Shown: positions 7,762 through 16,402 of the stretch, piece after piece | How positions within the stretch are numbered: the first letter of the stretch is position 1 | Layout: each line of letters begins with the position of its first letter | NCBI RefSeq assembly: GCF_003945545.1 | Contig: NZ_CP029617.1 | Span: 3,545,001-3,609,000, forward strand | Source: Streptomyces sp. WAC 01529 | GTDB lineage: Bacteria; Actinomycetota; Actinomycetes; Streptomycetales; Streptomycetaceae | Direction of reading: 5' to 3' | DNA: 64,000 bases | Made by a program: the position numbers and the translations under genes | The notes under the pieces: model-generated | What the model was told of the DNA's origin: nothing | Database searches by the model: none | What the model saw: only the letters and a program-made list of their open reading frames with translations

Positions 7762-9390
7762 TCACCGCACAGCCCTCCGCAACTCCCCCTTCACCACCTT
7801 CCCGCTCGCGTTCCTCGGCAGCTCCGCCACGAACTCGACCCCCCGCGGCACCTTGTAGTTCGCCATCTCCCGCCGCGACCACGCGATCAGGTCGTCCGAT
7901 GTCACCACCGAGCCCGGGCGCCGCACCACATACGCCCTGCCGACCTCACCGAGCCTCGGATCGGGTACGCCGATCACCGCCACGTCCGCCACATCCGGGT
8001 GGAGGCCGAGCAGTTGCTCTATCTCGGCGGGGTACGCGTTGAAGCCGCCGACGATGAACATGTCCTTGATGCGGTCCGTGATGCGCAGGCAGCCCTGCTC
8101 GTCCAGGACGCCGACATCGCCGGTCCGCAGCCAGCCGTCCGCCGAGATCACGCGGGCCGTCTCCGCGGGGTCCTCGAAGTAGCCCCGCATCACGTGGTGG
8201 CCGCGGACCAGGATCTCGCCGGGGTGCCCCGGTGGCAGCGTCTTCCCCGCCGGGGAGACCACCCGTACCTCCGTGTCGGGTATCGCCCGGCCCGACGTCG
8301 ACGCGATGACCTCGGCCGGATCGCCGCGCCGGCACATCGTGACGATGCCGCTCGCCTCCGACAGGCCGTACGCGGTGAGGACCGTGCCCACCCGCAGTTC
8401 GCCGCGGAGCCGCTCGACCAGCCGGAGCGGCACGACCGCAGCGCCCGTCACCACGAGCCGCAGCGCGGAGAGGTCGTGCTGGTCGCGGCAGGGGTGGTCG
8501 AGGAGGGACTGGTGGAGGGTGGGCGGTCCCGGCAGGACGGAGATGCGCTCGGCGGCGACGTTGGCGAGGACCGTGTCGACGTTGAAGACCGGCTGCGGGA
8601 TCATCGTGGCGCCCCGCGTCAGGCAGGCGATGATCCCCGCCTTGTAGCCGAAGGTGTGGAAGAAGGGGTTCACGATCAGATAGCGGTCGCCCTCGCGCAG
8701 GCCCGCCAGCTCGCTCCACACGTCGTAGCAGCGCAGCGTCTGGGCGTGGGTGATCACGGCGCCCTTGGGCCGGCCCGTCGTACCGGACGTGAAGATGATG
8801 TCCGAGGGCGCCGAGCCGTCCACCGACTCCGCGCGCACGCGCACGGCCGCCGCGTCGACGGCCTCTCCGCCCGCCAGGAAGTCCTTCCAGGTACGGAAGG
8901 ACTCCGGCGCGTCGTCGGAGAGGACGATCACCTGCTCCAGGTGCGGGAGGCCGGGCAGCGGCCCCTCCCCCGGGCCGTCGGCCGCCGCGCGGCGCAGGGA
9001 GGCGACGTACGACGTACCGAGGAAGGTGCCGGTGACGAAGAGGAGCCTCGCGCGGCTGCGGGCCAGCACATCGGCGGCCTCGGCGCCCTTGAAGCGGGTG
9101 TTGAGGGGGACGAGTACCGCGCCCGCCGAGACCGCGCCGAGCGCGCAGACGATCCAGTCCAGGGTGTTCGGCGCCCAGACGGCGACGCGGTCGCCCGGCT
9201 CCACGCCGCTCGCCATGCAGGCGGCCGCGGAACGCTCCACGCGCCCGCCCAGTTCGCCGTACGAGACGCGGGTGCGGCCCTCGACGACCGCCTCCCGGTC
9301 GCCGTACCGCTCGGCGGCCGCCCGGACCAGCCCCGGGATGGTGCCCCACCGCAGGTCGCCACGTATCGCAAGCCCCAGGTCGCCGCGCAT
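7762..9390 (-). CDS. FadD3-like acyl-CoA ligase (ANL superfamily)
   Basis: 542 residues. The AMP-binding signature is IIFTSGTTGRPKGAVITH. It is followed by the YGLSEASG motif, the TGDVG hinge, the DRIKDMFIVGGFNAYPAEIE signature and the C-terminal catalytic lysine in NASGKVVKGELRR. It would activate a carboxylic acid to its acyl-CoA through an acyl-AMP. Overall it resembles FadD3 ligases of steroid ring C/D (HIP) degradation, but substrate assignment is inference. GGGAGG lies nine nt before the ATG. The N-terminus contains a short RGDL duplication. A CTGAC-N5-GTCAG box lies 24 nt upstream of the start. Confidence 0.87.
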   Translation of the reverse strand: MRGDLGLAIRGDLRWGTIPGLVRAAAERYGDREAVVEGRTRVSYGELGGRVERSAAACMASGVEPGDRVAVWAPNTLDWIVCALGAVSAGAVLVPLNTRFKGAEAADVLARSRARLLFVTGTFLGTSYVASLRRAAADGPGEGPLPGLPHLEQVIVLSDDAPESFRTWKDFLAGGEAVDAAAVRVRAESVDGSAPSDIIFTSGTTGRPKGAVITHAQTLRCYDVWSELAGLREGDRYLIVNPFFHTFGYKAGIIACLTRGATMIPQPVFNVDTVLANVAAERISVLPGPPTLHQSLLDHPCRDQHDLSALRLVVTGAAVVPLRLVERLRGELRVGTVLTAYGLSEASGIVTMCRRGDPAEVIASTSGRAIPDTEVRVVSPAGKTLPPGHPGEILVRGHHVMRGYFEDPAETARVISADGWLRTGDVGVLDEQGCLRITDRIKDMFIVGGFNAYPAEIEQLLGLHPDVADVAVIGVPDPRLGEVGRAYVVRRPGSVVTSDDLIAWSRREMANYKVPRGVEFVAELPRNASGKVVKGELRRAVR

Positions 9391-9414
9391 CCCAAGCCCC
9401 TCCCACCGCAGTAG

Positions 9415-9429
9415 CTGACTGACCGTCAG
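9415..9429. promoter_or_regulatory. Catabolic operator box 1 (CTGACTGACCGTCAG)
   Basis: A palindromic 15-mer of the CTGAC-N5-GTCAG type in the gap between the divergent FadD3-like ligase (start 9390) and Ltp thiolase (start 9505). One of ten such sites in the window. Confidence 0.7.
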
Positions 9430-9504
9430 ATTAGCGGTAGCCTGACGCCCTGTCAGCGGCTGCGTCGCCGGCCGTGTCCTCGTCGCGCGGAGGTGCCGCC
9501 GCCC

Positions 9505-10653
9505 ATGCCCTCACTCAAGGACGCTACAGCGATAGCGGGGATAGGACAGACCCCCTTCGCGAAGCAACTCGGCGACAGTGAAAAGGCGTTGGCCTGCCGC
9601 GCCATCCTCGCCGCGCTCGCCGACGCGGGCATCGCGCCTTCCGAGGTGGACGCCTTCGCCTCGTACACGATGGAGGAGACCGACGAGGTCGAGGTCGCCA
9701 AGGCCATCGGCGCGGGCGACGTCACCTTCTTCAGCAAGGTCGGCTACGGCGGCGGCGGTTCCTGCGCCACCGTCGCGCACCTCGCCTCCGCGATCGCCAC
9801 CGGCCAGGCGAGCGTCGGCGTCGCCTGGCGCTCCCGCAAGCGCGGCAGCGGCCCCCGCCCCTGGAAGAACACCGCCGTCCAACTCCCCACGCCCGCCCAG
9901 TGGACGCGCCCCTTCGGGCTGCTCCGCCCGGTCGACGAGATCGCGATGCTCGCCCGCCGCCACATGCACGAGTACGGCACCACCCGCGACCACCTCTTCA
10001 ACGTCGCCCTCGCCTGCCGCAACCGCGCCAACCAGAACCCGGCCGCGATGATGTACGAGCGTCCGCTGACCCGCGACATGTATATGACCTCGCGCTGGAT
10101 CAGCGAGCCGCTCTGCCTCTTCGACAACTGCCTGGAGACGGACGGGGCGTTGGCGTGCGTGGTGGTGTCGGCCGAGCGGGCCCGCGACTGCCGTACGAAA
10201 CCGGTGTACGTCCACTCCGCCGCGCAGGGCCTGCCCGCGCAGCACCACGGCATGGTCAACTACTGGAACGACGACCCGCTCTCCGGCCCGGCCTGGACGG
10301 CGGCGCGCCACCTCTGGAAGCAGGCCGACTTCGGGCCCGAGGACGTGGACGTGGCCCAGATCTACGACGCGTTCACCCCGCTCATCCCGCTCTCCCTGGA
10401 GGGCTACGGCTTCTGCGGCCGCGGCGAGGGCGGCGCGTTCACCGAGGGCGGCGCCCTGGAGAGCGGCGGCCGCCTGCCCCTCAACACGGGCGGCGGCGGC
10501 CTCAGCGAGGCCTACGTCCACGGCTTCAACCTCATCAACGAGGGCGTGAAGCAACTGCGGGGAACCTCCACGGCCCAGGTCCCGAACGCGTCGACGTGCC
10601 TGGTGACAGCGGGCGAGGGCGTCCCGACATCAGCGCTGCTGCTCAGGGCTTGA
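9505..10653 (+). CDS. Ltp-type thiolase-fold protein (lipid-transfer protein/thiolase)
   Basis: 382 residues of the thiolase fold: LKDATAIAGIGQTPF at the N-terminus, GYGGGGSCATVAHLA around the classical Cys region, HMHEYGTT, and DVAQIYDAFTPL. The usual GHP loop is replaced by a GGGGLSEAYVHG segment, as in Ltp/SCP-x-like retro-aldolases rather than true thiolases. The next gene encodes a DUF35 OB-fold protein; Ltp-DUF35 pairs form aldolase complexes in steroid side-chain degradation. ATG 9505 is preferred to GTG 9493 because GGAGG overlaps the latter. Probable role: C-C cleavage of a beta-hydroxy-acyl-CoA. Confidence 0.87.
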   Translation: MPSLKDATAIAGIGQTPFAKQLGDSEKALACRAILAALADAGIAPSEVDAFASYTMEETDEVEVAKAIGAGDVTFFSKVGYGGGGSCATVAHLASAIATGQASVGVAWRSRKRGSGPRPWKNTAVQLPTPAQWTRPFGLLRPVDEIAMLARRHMHEYGTTRDHLFNVALACRNRANQNPAAMMYERPLTRDMYMTSRWISEPLCLFDNCLETDGALACVVVSAERARDCRTKPVYVHSAAQGLPAQHHGMVNYWNDDPLSGPAWTAARHLWKQADFGPEDVDVAQIYDAFTPLIPLSLEGYGFCGRGEGGAFTEGGALESGGRLPLNTGGGGLSEAYVHGFNLINEGVKQLRGTSTAQVPNASTCLVTAGEGVPTSALLLRA

Positions 10654-10656
10654 AGT

Positions 10657-10708
10657 GCCCCGTCAGGGGCGCGGGGAACTGCGCGAGCAACCACACCCAA
10701 CCCGCACC
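10657..10708 (+). repeat. Dispersed intergenic hairpin repeat, copy 1
   Basis: Begins with the stem GCCCC-GTCA-GGGGC and continues GCGGGGAACTGCGCGAGCAA. It starts 4 nt after the thiolase stop. The same sequence recurs at 17.2, 23.2-23.5, 25.3 and 54.5 kb in both orientations. Confidence 0.85.
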
Positions 10709-10724
10709 CACAAAGGAACCCCAC

Positions 10725-11186
10725 ATGGCAGACGCGAAAAAAACGGCCGAGCCCCTGCTCATGCCCACCGTGGACGAGGACGGCACCCCTTTCTGGACGT
10801 ACGCCGCCCGAGGCGAACTCCGCATACAGACCTGCGCCGAACCCACCTGCGGAGAGCCCCGCTTCCCGCCCAGACCCTGCTGCCCCCACTGCCAGTCCTT
10901 CGCCACCCGGTGGCAGAAGACGAGCGGCCGAGGCCGCATCTGGTCGTACGTCGTCCCCCACCCACCCCTGCTCCCGGCCTACGCCGCCCACGCCCCGTAC
11001 AACGCGATCGTCGTCGAACTCGCCGACGCCCCCCGCATCCGCCTGGTCGGCAACCTCGTCGCGTCCCCCGACGCCCCGCTGAACTCCGTCGACCCGGCGC
11101 GCCTGCGGATCGGCGCGAGGGTGCAGGTCGTCTTCGCGGACCTGGACGGCATCACGGTCCCGCGCTGGATCCTGGAGCGCCCGTGA
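10725..11186 (+). CDS. DUF35 Zn-ribbon/OB-fold protein (Ltp partner)
   Basis: 153 residues. The N-terminal rubredoxin-like zinc ribbon has two Cys pairs (C-x4-C in CAEPTCG, then CCPHC). A C-terminal OB fold follows (GRIWSYVVPHPPLLPAYAAH ... VQVVFADLDGITVPRW). Such proteins pair with Ltp thiolase-like enzymes and shape their active-site tunnel. It follows the Ltp gene in the same direction, separated only by the hairpin repeat, and its stop overlaps the next start (GTGA). Confidence 0.87.
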   Translation: MADAKKTAEPLLMPTVDEDGTPFWTYAARGELRIQTCAEPTCGEPRFPPRPCCPHCQSFATRWQKTSGRGRIWSYVVPHPPLLPAYAAHAPYNAIVVELADAPRIRLVGNLVASPDAPLNSVDPARLRIGARVQVVFADLDGITVPRWILERP

Positions 11187-11980
11187 CCGCGCGGGACGCG
11201 GCGGCGGGCGCCCTGCGCACCGCCACCGACAAGGGCACGGGCGTGGCGGTCCTCACCCTCGACCGCCCGGCGCGGCACAACGCCATCGACCTGGAGACCG
11301 CCTCCGAACTGGCGGCCGCCTGGCGGGAGTTGCGTTACGACGACTCCGTACGCGCGATCGTCGTGACCGGCGCGGGCGACAAGGCGTTCTGCACGGGCAT
11401 CGACCGCTCCGCGAAGGTGCCGCAGCCCAGCTCCCCCTACACGATCGACGACCCGCTCCTGACGATCGGCCCGAAGGCGAACGACCTCTGGAAGCCGGTG
11501 ATCGCCGCCGTCAACGGCATGGCGTGCGGCGGCGCGTTCTATCTGCTCGGCGAGGCGGAGTTCGTCGTCGCCGACGAGCACGCCACGTTCTTCGATCCGC
11601 ACACGACGTACGGCATGGTCAGCGCGTACGAGTCGATCCACATGGCGCAGCGCATGCCGTTCGGCGAGGTCGCCAGGATGTCCCTGATGGGCACGGCCGA
11701 ACGGGTCTCCGCGCGCCGGGCCTACGAGACGGGCCTGGTCTCCGAGCTGACCCCGCCGGGCGGGGCGCGGGCGGCGGCCGTGCGCGCCGCCGAGGTCATC
11801 GCCTCGTATCCCACGGAGGCGGTCCAGGGCACGGTCCGCTCGCTCTGGTCGGCGAAGGAGGCGGCCCGCGCCCAGGCGCTGGCGCACGCCCCGCACCTGA
11901 TCGCCCTGGGGAACCTGCCTCCGGAGCGCCAGGCGGAGCTGTTCGGGGCCCGTCGCGGCGGCGGCTTCCGGGTGCGGTGA
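11183..11980 (+). CDS. Enoyl-CoA hydratase/isomerase family protein
   Basis: 265 residues of the crotonase fold, starting at GTG 11183 that overlaps the upstream TGA. Visible motifs are VLTLDRPARHNAIDLETASE, the oxyanion-hole segments AFCTGIDRS and AAVNGMACGGAFYL, and FFDPHTTYGMV. The second acid/base position is not a clear Glu pair, so hydratase, isomerase or hydrolase activity are all possible. It is translationally coupled to the Ltp-DUF35 pair and so acts in the same catabolic route. Confidence 0.85.
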   Translation: MTARDAAAGALRTATDKGTGVAVLTLDRPARHNAIDLETASELAAAWRELRYDDSVRAIVVTGAGDKAFCTGIDRSAKVPQPSSPYTIDDPLLTIGPKANDLWKPVIAAVNGMACGGAFYLLGEAEFVVADEHATFFDPHTTYGMVSAYESIHMAQRMPFGEVARMSLMGTAERVSARRAYETGLVSELTPPGGARAAAVRAAEVIASYPTEAVQGTVRSLWSAKEAARAQALAHAPHLIALGNLPPERQAELFGARRGGGFRVR

Positions 11981-12105
11981 CCACCCGCGTGGCAGAGGGC
12001 CCCGACCCGGCGTAGCGTCCCTCTTGAGAGACGCGTACGGGTGCGCGCGGCGCTTCACGTGGTCACGCGGGGCGCGGCGCGTGGTGACGTACGAGGAGGC
12101 CCGTC

Positions 12106-12795
12106 ATGGTCCGCAACGTCCTCGGGACGGTCCTCGCTCTCATCGGAGCGACGGCCGCCGTATGGAGCCCCTTCCGAGCCTGGTACGACGGCCGTCTCGG
12201 GCGCCGCTTCCGCCTCGACGAACTCTTCTCCGGGGGCGGGGTGACCGGCGCCGACGCGGAACTCTTCGGCTCGCTCTTCCTCCCCTTCGCCTTCGCGGCG
12301 CTGCTCACGCTGGTCGGCCTCCTGCTGCGGTCCCGGCTGCTCGTGCTGCTCGCGGGCGTCGTCGTGCTCGGCTTCGCGGTGCTGTGGATGGTGCGGCAGG
12401 GGCAGGCGGAGGGCAGCCTGACCGTGTCCGGCGGCGGTTCGGGCCTCGGCCTCGGCGTGCTCGCCGCGCTCGGCGGCGGAATCCTGCTGCTGCTCGCGGC
12501 GGCGCTGATGGCGGGCCGCCGCGGGGGCGCTCGCCGGAGGTCCGACCGCCACGAGAACGGTGGTCGGCGGTTCGGCCGGCGCCGGGCCACCGCCGACTCG
12601 GAGTACCAGGACACGACGCATCCCGGGTACCAGGACACACCCCACCCCGGGTACCAGGACCCGCCCCCCGACAGCTGGCAGAGCGACCCCTCGGCCCACC
12701 CCGGGCCGCTGCAAGGGCCGCCGCCCCCGCAGGACCCGCCCCAGCAGGGCCCTCCGCAGGGCCCGCCCCACTGGGGCCGGGGCCCCGGGAACTAG
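12106..12795 (+). CDS. Small membrane protein with proline-rich tail
   Basis: 229 residues. There are about four hydrophobic segments: near 1-20, 60-78 (LFLPFAFAALLTLVGLLL), 80-95 and 112-130. A basic stretch GRRGGARRRSDRHENGG follows, then a cytoplasmic Tyr/Asp/Pro/Gln-rich tail with three YQD(T/P) repeats (YQDTTHPG, YQDTPHPG, YQDPPPDS). Resembles widespread actinobacterial membrane proteins; no enzyme motif is seen. It converges with afsK, which may be accidental. Confidence 0.7.
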   Translation: MVRNVLGTVLALIGATAAVWSPFRAWYDGRLGRRFRLDELFSGGGVTGADAELFGSLFLPFAFAALLTLVGLLLRSRLLVLLAGVVVLGFAVLWMVRQGQAEGSLTVSGGGSGLGLGVLAALGGGILLLLAAALMAGRRGGARRRSDRHENGGRRFGRRRATADSEYQDTTHPGYQDTPHPGYQDPPPDSWQSDPSAHPGPLQGPPPPQDPPQQGPPQGPPHWGRGPGN

Positions 12796-12807
12796 GGGCT
12801 GCCGGGG

Positions 12808-15201
12808 CTAGGGCCGGGGCGACGTCCCCGTCCCCCGCTCGGCGTCCAGCGCGTACACACACCGGTCCTTGCTGCACGCGTACACCACGCCGTCCCGCAC
12901 CACGGGCGCCCCGGTGATCTCGCCGCCGGTGGCCAGCTTCCAGCGCAGCCTGCCGTCGTCCGCCTTCAGCGTGTACAGCAGGTGGTCCGTGGAGCCGAAG
13001 TGGATGCGGCGGTCGGCGACGACGGGCGCGCCCACGACCTCGCCGCCCGCCTGGAAGCGCCACTTGGGGGTGCCGGTCACGGCGTCGAGGGTGTAGAGGC
13101 CCTTGCCGCTGCCCACGTGGACGTGGCCGTCCGCGACGAGGACGGGCTCGATGGAGGAGCGGGACTCCGTGGCGATGCGCCAGCGGTCGCGGCCGTCCGT
13201 GGCGTCGAGCGCGTAGACCGTGCCGAGGTAGTCGGCCAGGTACACACCGCCGCCCGTCACGGCGGGCCCCGGCGCGAAGGCGGGCGGGCAGAGGAAGGCG
13301 GCGGGCGCCTCGAAGTGCCAGCGGACGTGCCCGGCGGCGACGTCGATGGCGAGGACGCGGCTGCCGGCCGAGACGTACACATAGCCGTCCTGCGCCTGGG
13401 TGAGCCGGACCGGCACGCCCCCGCAGGAGGCCGCGTCGCCCACCGGGTAGGACCAGCGCTCCTCGCCCGTGCGGGCCTCAAGGGCCCGCAGCCTCGCGTC
13501 CTTCCAGACGTAGACCGTGCCGTCGAAGACGACAGGACCGGCCTCCGGCGTCTCGAAGTCGGTCTGCGCGCCGGTGATCTCCCAGAGCTTCTCGCCGTTG
13601 GCGGCCTCCCAGGCCTGGACGCCGCCGCCGCGCGTGCCGGTGACGACCGTGCCACGGGCGGCCTGGAGGGAGTACACCCAGGCGTCGGTCGGCAGCCGCC
13701 ACAGGTCGGAGCCGTCGGCGCCGTCGAGGGCGTAGAGCGTGGGGCCGTCGGAGGCGTGGATGCGTCCGTCGGCCACCGCCATGGACCAGGCGACGTCCCG
13801 CGTCTTGAAGCTGCGGCGGCCCGTGCCGACGTCCAGGGCGTGGACCTCGAAGGAGGTGACGTAGACGAGGTTCCCGGCCACGGCGGGCGTGCCCCATACG
13901 TCGTTGGACATCCGGAACCGCCACGGCCGCCAGCTCTTGGCGCCCGCGTCGGGCGCGACCGCGGGCGGCGGCACGGCGGGCGCGGCCGGGGCGACGCCGT
14001 TGGCCTTGGGGGACGAGGAGCGCGACCAGGACGCGGCGAGCCCGGGGGCGACGGGCGCGGCGGAGGCGCGGGAGTCGGCCACCCGGGGCCCCGGCCCGAT
14101 CGGCACCTTGGCCCCGGCCAGCCGCACGGGCCCGGAGTCGGGCGTGGCCGCGAAGGGCGGCCTCGACGGCGGCGCGGGCGGCGGCTGCTGCGGGGGCGGC
14201 GGCGCGGTGACGGGGACAGGCGCTGGGGCAGGGGCGGGGGCGGCACCCCGGCCGCCGCCGCTGCGTCCGGCGGTGGCCGGGACCCGGGCCGGGGGCCGGC
14301 CGCCCCTGCGGGCCTCGATGAGCGCGACGGCCCGCTCGGGCAGCCAGGCGGACGCCGTGCCGCTGTCGTCGTTGTCGGCGCTCTCGGAGGCGAAGAGGTG
14401 CGGGGCGAGCTGCGCCTGGAGGTCGGCGGGGCTGGGCCGCCGCGCGGCCTCCATCTGCATGCAGGACTCGATGAGGGGCCGCAGCTCGTCGGGCAGCCCT
14501 TCGAGGTCGGGGCCCTCCCTGAGCAGCATGAAGACGGTCTCGACGGGGTTGGCGCCGTGGAAGGGGGCGTGGCCGGTGGCGGCGAAGACGAGCGTGGAGC
14601 CCAGCGAGAAGACATCGCTCGCGCCGGTCACGCTGCGGGAGTCCTTGGCCTGTTCGGGTGACATGTACGCGGGGGTGCCGACGGCGACGTTCGTCATGGT
14701 CAGCCGCGTGTTGGAGACGCCGGACGCGATGCCGAAGTCGATGACGCGGGGCCCGTCCTCGACGACGAGGACGTTCGACGGCTTGAGGTCGCGGTGGACG
14801 AGGCCCGCGCCGTGGATGGACTCCAGGGCCTCGGCCACCCCGGCCGCGAGCCAGCGCACGGCCTGGGTGGGCAGCGGCCCGTGCTCATTCACTATTTCTT
14901 CGAGCGAGGGGGCGGGGACGTACGCGGTGGCGAGCCAGGGCACGGCGGCCCGCGGGTCGGCGTCCACCACGGCGGCCGTGTAGAAGCCGGAGACGGCACG
15001 CGCGGCCTCGACCTCGCGCGTGAAGCGGACGCGGAACAGCTGGTCCTCGGCGAGCTCGGTCCGCACCGTCTTGATCGCCACGCGCCGCCCCGACGCGGAG
15101 CGCGCGAGATAGACCAGACCCATGCCACCGGCGCCCAGCCTGCCGAGGACCTCGAACGGGCCGATCCGCCTCGGATCGTGCTGCGTCAGCTGATCCACCA
15201 C
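12808..15201 (-). CDS. afsK: AfsK, Ser/Thr protein kinase with PQQ-type beta-propeller
   Basis: About 797 residues from GTG 15201 (GGGGAGG 11 nt upstream), close to the 799 aa known for AfsK. The kinase domain has GAGGMG (about residue 23), VAIK, HRDLKPSN (about 137), DFG (about 156) and TPAYMSPEQ. A Pro/Ala-rich linker follows (about 300-450). About nine PQQ/quinoprotein-like repeats then form the C-terminal propeller (e.g. GGVYLADYLGTVYALDATDG). No transmembrane helix is visible. In S. coelicolor AfsK phosphorylates AfsR and so drives afsS expression and antibiotic production. Here it is separated from afsS by about 11 kb, with catabolic and other genes inserted. Confidence 0.88.
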   Translation of the reverse strand: MVDQLTQHDPRRIGPFEVLGRLGAGGMGLVYLARSASGRRVAIKTVRTELAEDQLFRVRFTREVEAARAVSGFYTAAVVDADPRAAVPWLATAYVPAPSLEEIVNEHGPLPTQAVRWLAAGVAEALESIHGAGLVHRDLKPSNVLVVEDGPRVIDFGIASGVSNTRLTMTNVAVGTPAYMSPEQAKDSRSVTGASDVFSLGSTLVFAATGHAPFHGANPVETVFMLLREGPDLEGLPDELRPLIESCMQMEAARRPSPADLQAQLAPHLFASESADNDDSGTASAWLPERAVALIEARRGGRPPARVPATAGRSGGGRGAAPAPAPAPVPVTAPPPPQQPPPAPPSRPPFAATPDSGPVRLAGAKVPIGPGPRVADSRASAAPVAPGLAASWSRSSSPKANGVAPAAPAVPPPAVAPDAGAKSWRPWRFRMSNDVWGTPAVAGNLVYVTSFEVHALDVGTGRRSFKTRDVAWSMAVADGRIHASDGPTLYALDGADGSDLWRLPTDAWVYSLQAARGTVVTGTRGGGVQAWEAANGEKLWEITGAQTDFETPEAGPVVFDGTVYVWKDARLRALEARTGEERWSYPVGDAASCGGVPVRLTQAQDGYVYVSAGSRVLAIDVAAGHVRWHFEAPAAFLCPPAFAPGPAVTGGGVYLADYLGTVYALDATDGRDRWRIATESRSSIEPVLVADGHVHVGSGKGLYTLDAVTGTPKWRFQAGGEVVGAPVVADRRIHFGSTDHLLYTLKADDGRLRWKLATGGEITGAPVVRDGVVYACSKDRCVYALDAERGTGTSPRP

Positions 15202-15336
15202 TTGCCCTGCCACCTCCCCGTACGCGGCCGCCGAAGAAGACAGCCCCGTGCAGCGTCTCACCACCCGAGCCGCTACGGCGGCACGCACCCTGATTCTTCC
15301 TGTCCGAGGCGGCCGTGGCGAACCCGGGGCGGGATC

Positions 15337-15376
15337 GGGGTGTCTCGGGGTGTCTCGGGGTTTCTCGGGGTTTGGC
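15337..15376. repeat. Four 10-bp tandem repeats
   Basis: Units GGGGTGTCTC twice, then GGGGTTTCTC and GGGGTTTGGC, lie in the gap upstream of afsK and downstream of the VOC gene. No function is evident. Confidence 0.8.
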
Positions 15377-15399
15377 GGGACAAAAACCCACGCTTTCCG

Positions 15400-15454
15400 T
15401 CCTGGAGGACCGCGCTTCAGTCCTGGAGGACCGCGTCAGTCCTGGAGGACCGCG
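15400..15454. repeat. Threefold duplication of a gene 3' end
   Basis: TCCTGGAGGACCGCG occurs at 15400, 15421 and 15440. The third copy is inside the end of the VOC gene (encoding ...AVLQD) and the second includes the stop codon. The two outer copies look like tandem duplications of the 3' end. Confidence 0.8.
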
Positions 15455-16245
15455 AAGGTCGCCCCCTGGTTGTCCCTGAGTACGGCGACGCGTCCGTACG
15501 GGATGTCATGGGGCGCCAGCTGCACCCGCCCCCCGAGCCGGACGACCGCGGCGGCCGTCGCGTCCGCGTCGGTGACATTGAAGTAGACGAGGAAGTGCGG
15601 ATGCGTCTCGGGCCTGCTGTACCCGTCGGTGGCGGGGGACATCACGCTGCGCCCGCCGACCGCCGTGTCGGGCCCGGCCGGGGCCCCGGGGGGCGACCAG
15701 GTGCGGAAGTCGATGCCGCCGAGGTCGAGGTCGAGGGTGCCGTAGCCGAAGAGGTTCTCGTAGAAGGGGTCGACGAGGGTCTTGTCCCGCGAGTACACCT
15801 CGCTCCAGCAGTACGACCCCGGCCGCCGGATCTTGCCGAAGCCCGGGTGGGTGCCGCCCTGCCAGAGCCCGAAGACGGCGCCCTCGGGGTCGGCGGCGAG
15901 ACCCATGGTGCCGAAGGGCCCGACGGGCATGGCCTCCCTGACCATGGAGCCGCCCGCCCGCCTCACCCGTCCGGCGAGCGCCGCCGCGTCGGGGGTGGCG
16001 AGGTAGACGGTCCACACGGTGGGCATACGGCCGTCGGCCTTGGGCGCGAGCGCGGCGACGGCCAGGCCATCGCTGTAGGCCTGGGCGTAGTGCCCGTACT
16101 CCGGGCCGGGGTCCTCGCCGAAGGTCCACCCGAACAGCTCGCCGTAGAACCGCTTGCCGCCCTCGACGTCCGGGAGCATCGCGTCGGCCCAGCAGGGCAC
16201 GCCCTCCGCGTAGCCGCCCGCTGTGTCCTGTTCTGCGTAGTCCAT
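15436..16245 (-). CDS. Two-domain VOC (glyoxalase-like) protein
   Basis: 269 residues. Two VOC modules: about 10-125 (VPCWADAMLPDVEGGKRFYG ... GAVFGLWQ) and about 140-265 (YCWSEVYSRDKTLVDPFYEN ... GATFAVLQD). The duplicated betaalphabetabetabeta pattern fits single-chain dimeric glyoxalase/dioxygenase-like proteins such as hydroxylase-like VOC proteins of Streptomyces. No ligand can be named. ATG 16245 is chosen over an upstream TTG. It is divergent from the TetR gene. Confidence 0.82.
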   Translation of the reverse strand: MDYAEQDTAGGYAEGVPCWADAMLPDVEGGKRFYGELFGWTFGEDPGPEYGHYAQAYSDGLAVAALAPKADGRMPTVWTVYLATPDAAALAGRVRRAGGSMVREAMPVGPFGTMGLAADPEGAVFGLWQGGTHPGFGKIRRPGSYCWSEVYSRDKTLVDPFYENLFGYGTLDLDLGGIDFRTWSPPGAPAGPDTAVGGRSVMSPATDGYSRPETHPHFLVYFNVTDADATAAAVVRLGGRVQLAPHDIPYGRVAVLRDNQGATFAVLQD

Positions 16246-16402
16246 GCCAGCCAAGCTAGCGGCCCGCCCCGGGGCCCGCAGCGCATGGATTCGAACATTT
16301 GGTCAATTGTTACGGAGTGAGCCGTGGGCCGCTCTCACGCGCCCCAACCCCATTTGCACTCGGCCGAATCGCGCTCCGATCACCCCTCGGTAAGCTGACG
16401 GC

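Noticed and set aside
7999..9414. Long plus-strand frame (471 codons) across the FadD3-like ligase.
   Set aside because: The translation is Arg/His/Gln-rich without motifs; the opposite strand has all ANL signatures.
12982..14661. 559-codon plus-strand frame over afsK.
   Set aside because: Gly/Arg/Asp-rich antisense shadow; the minus strand encodes an intact kinase and propeller.
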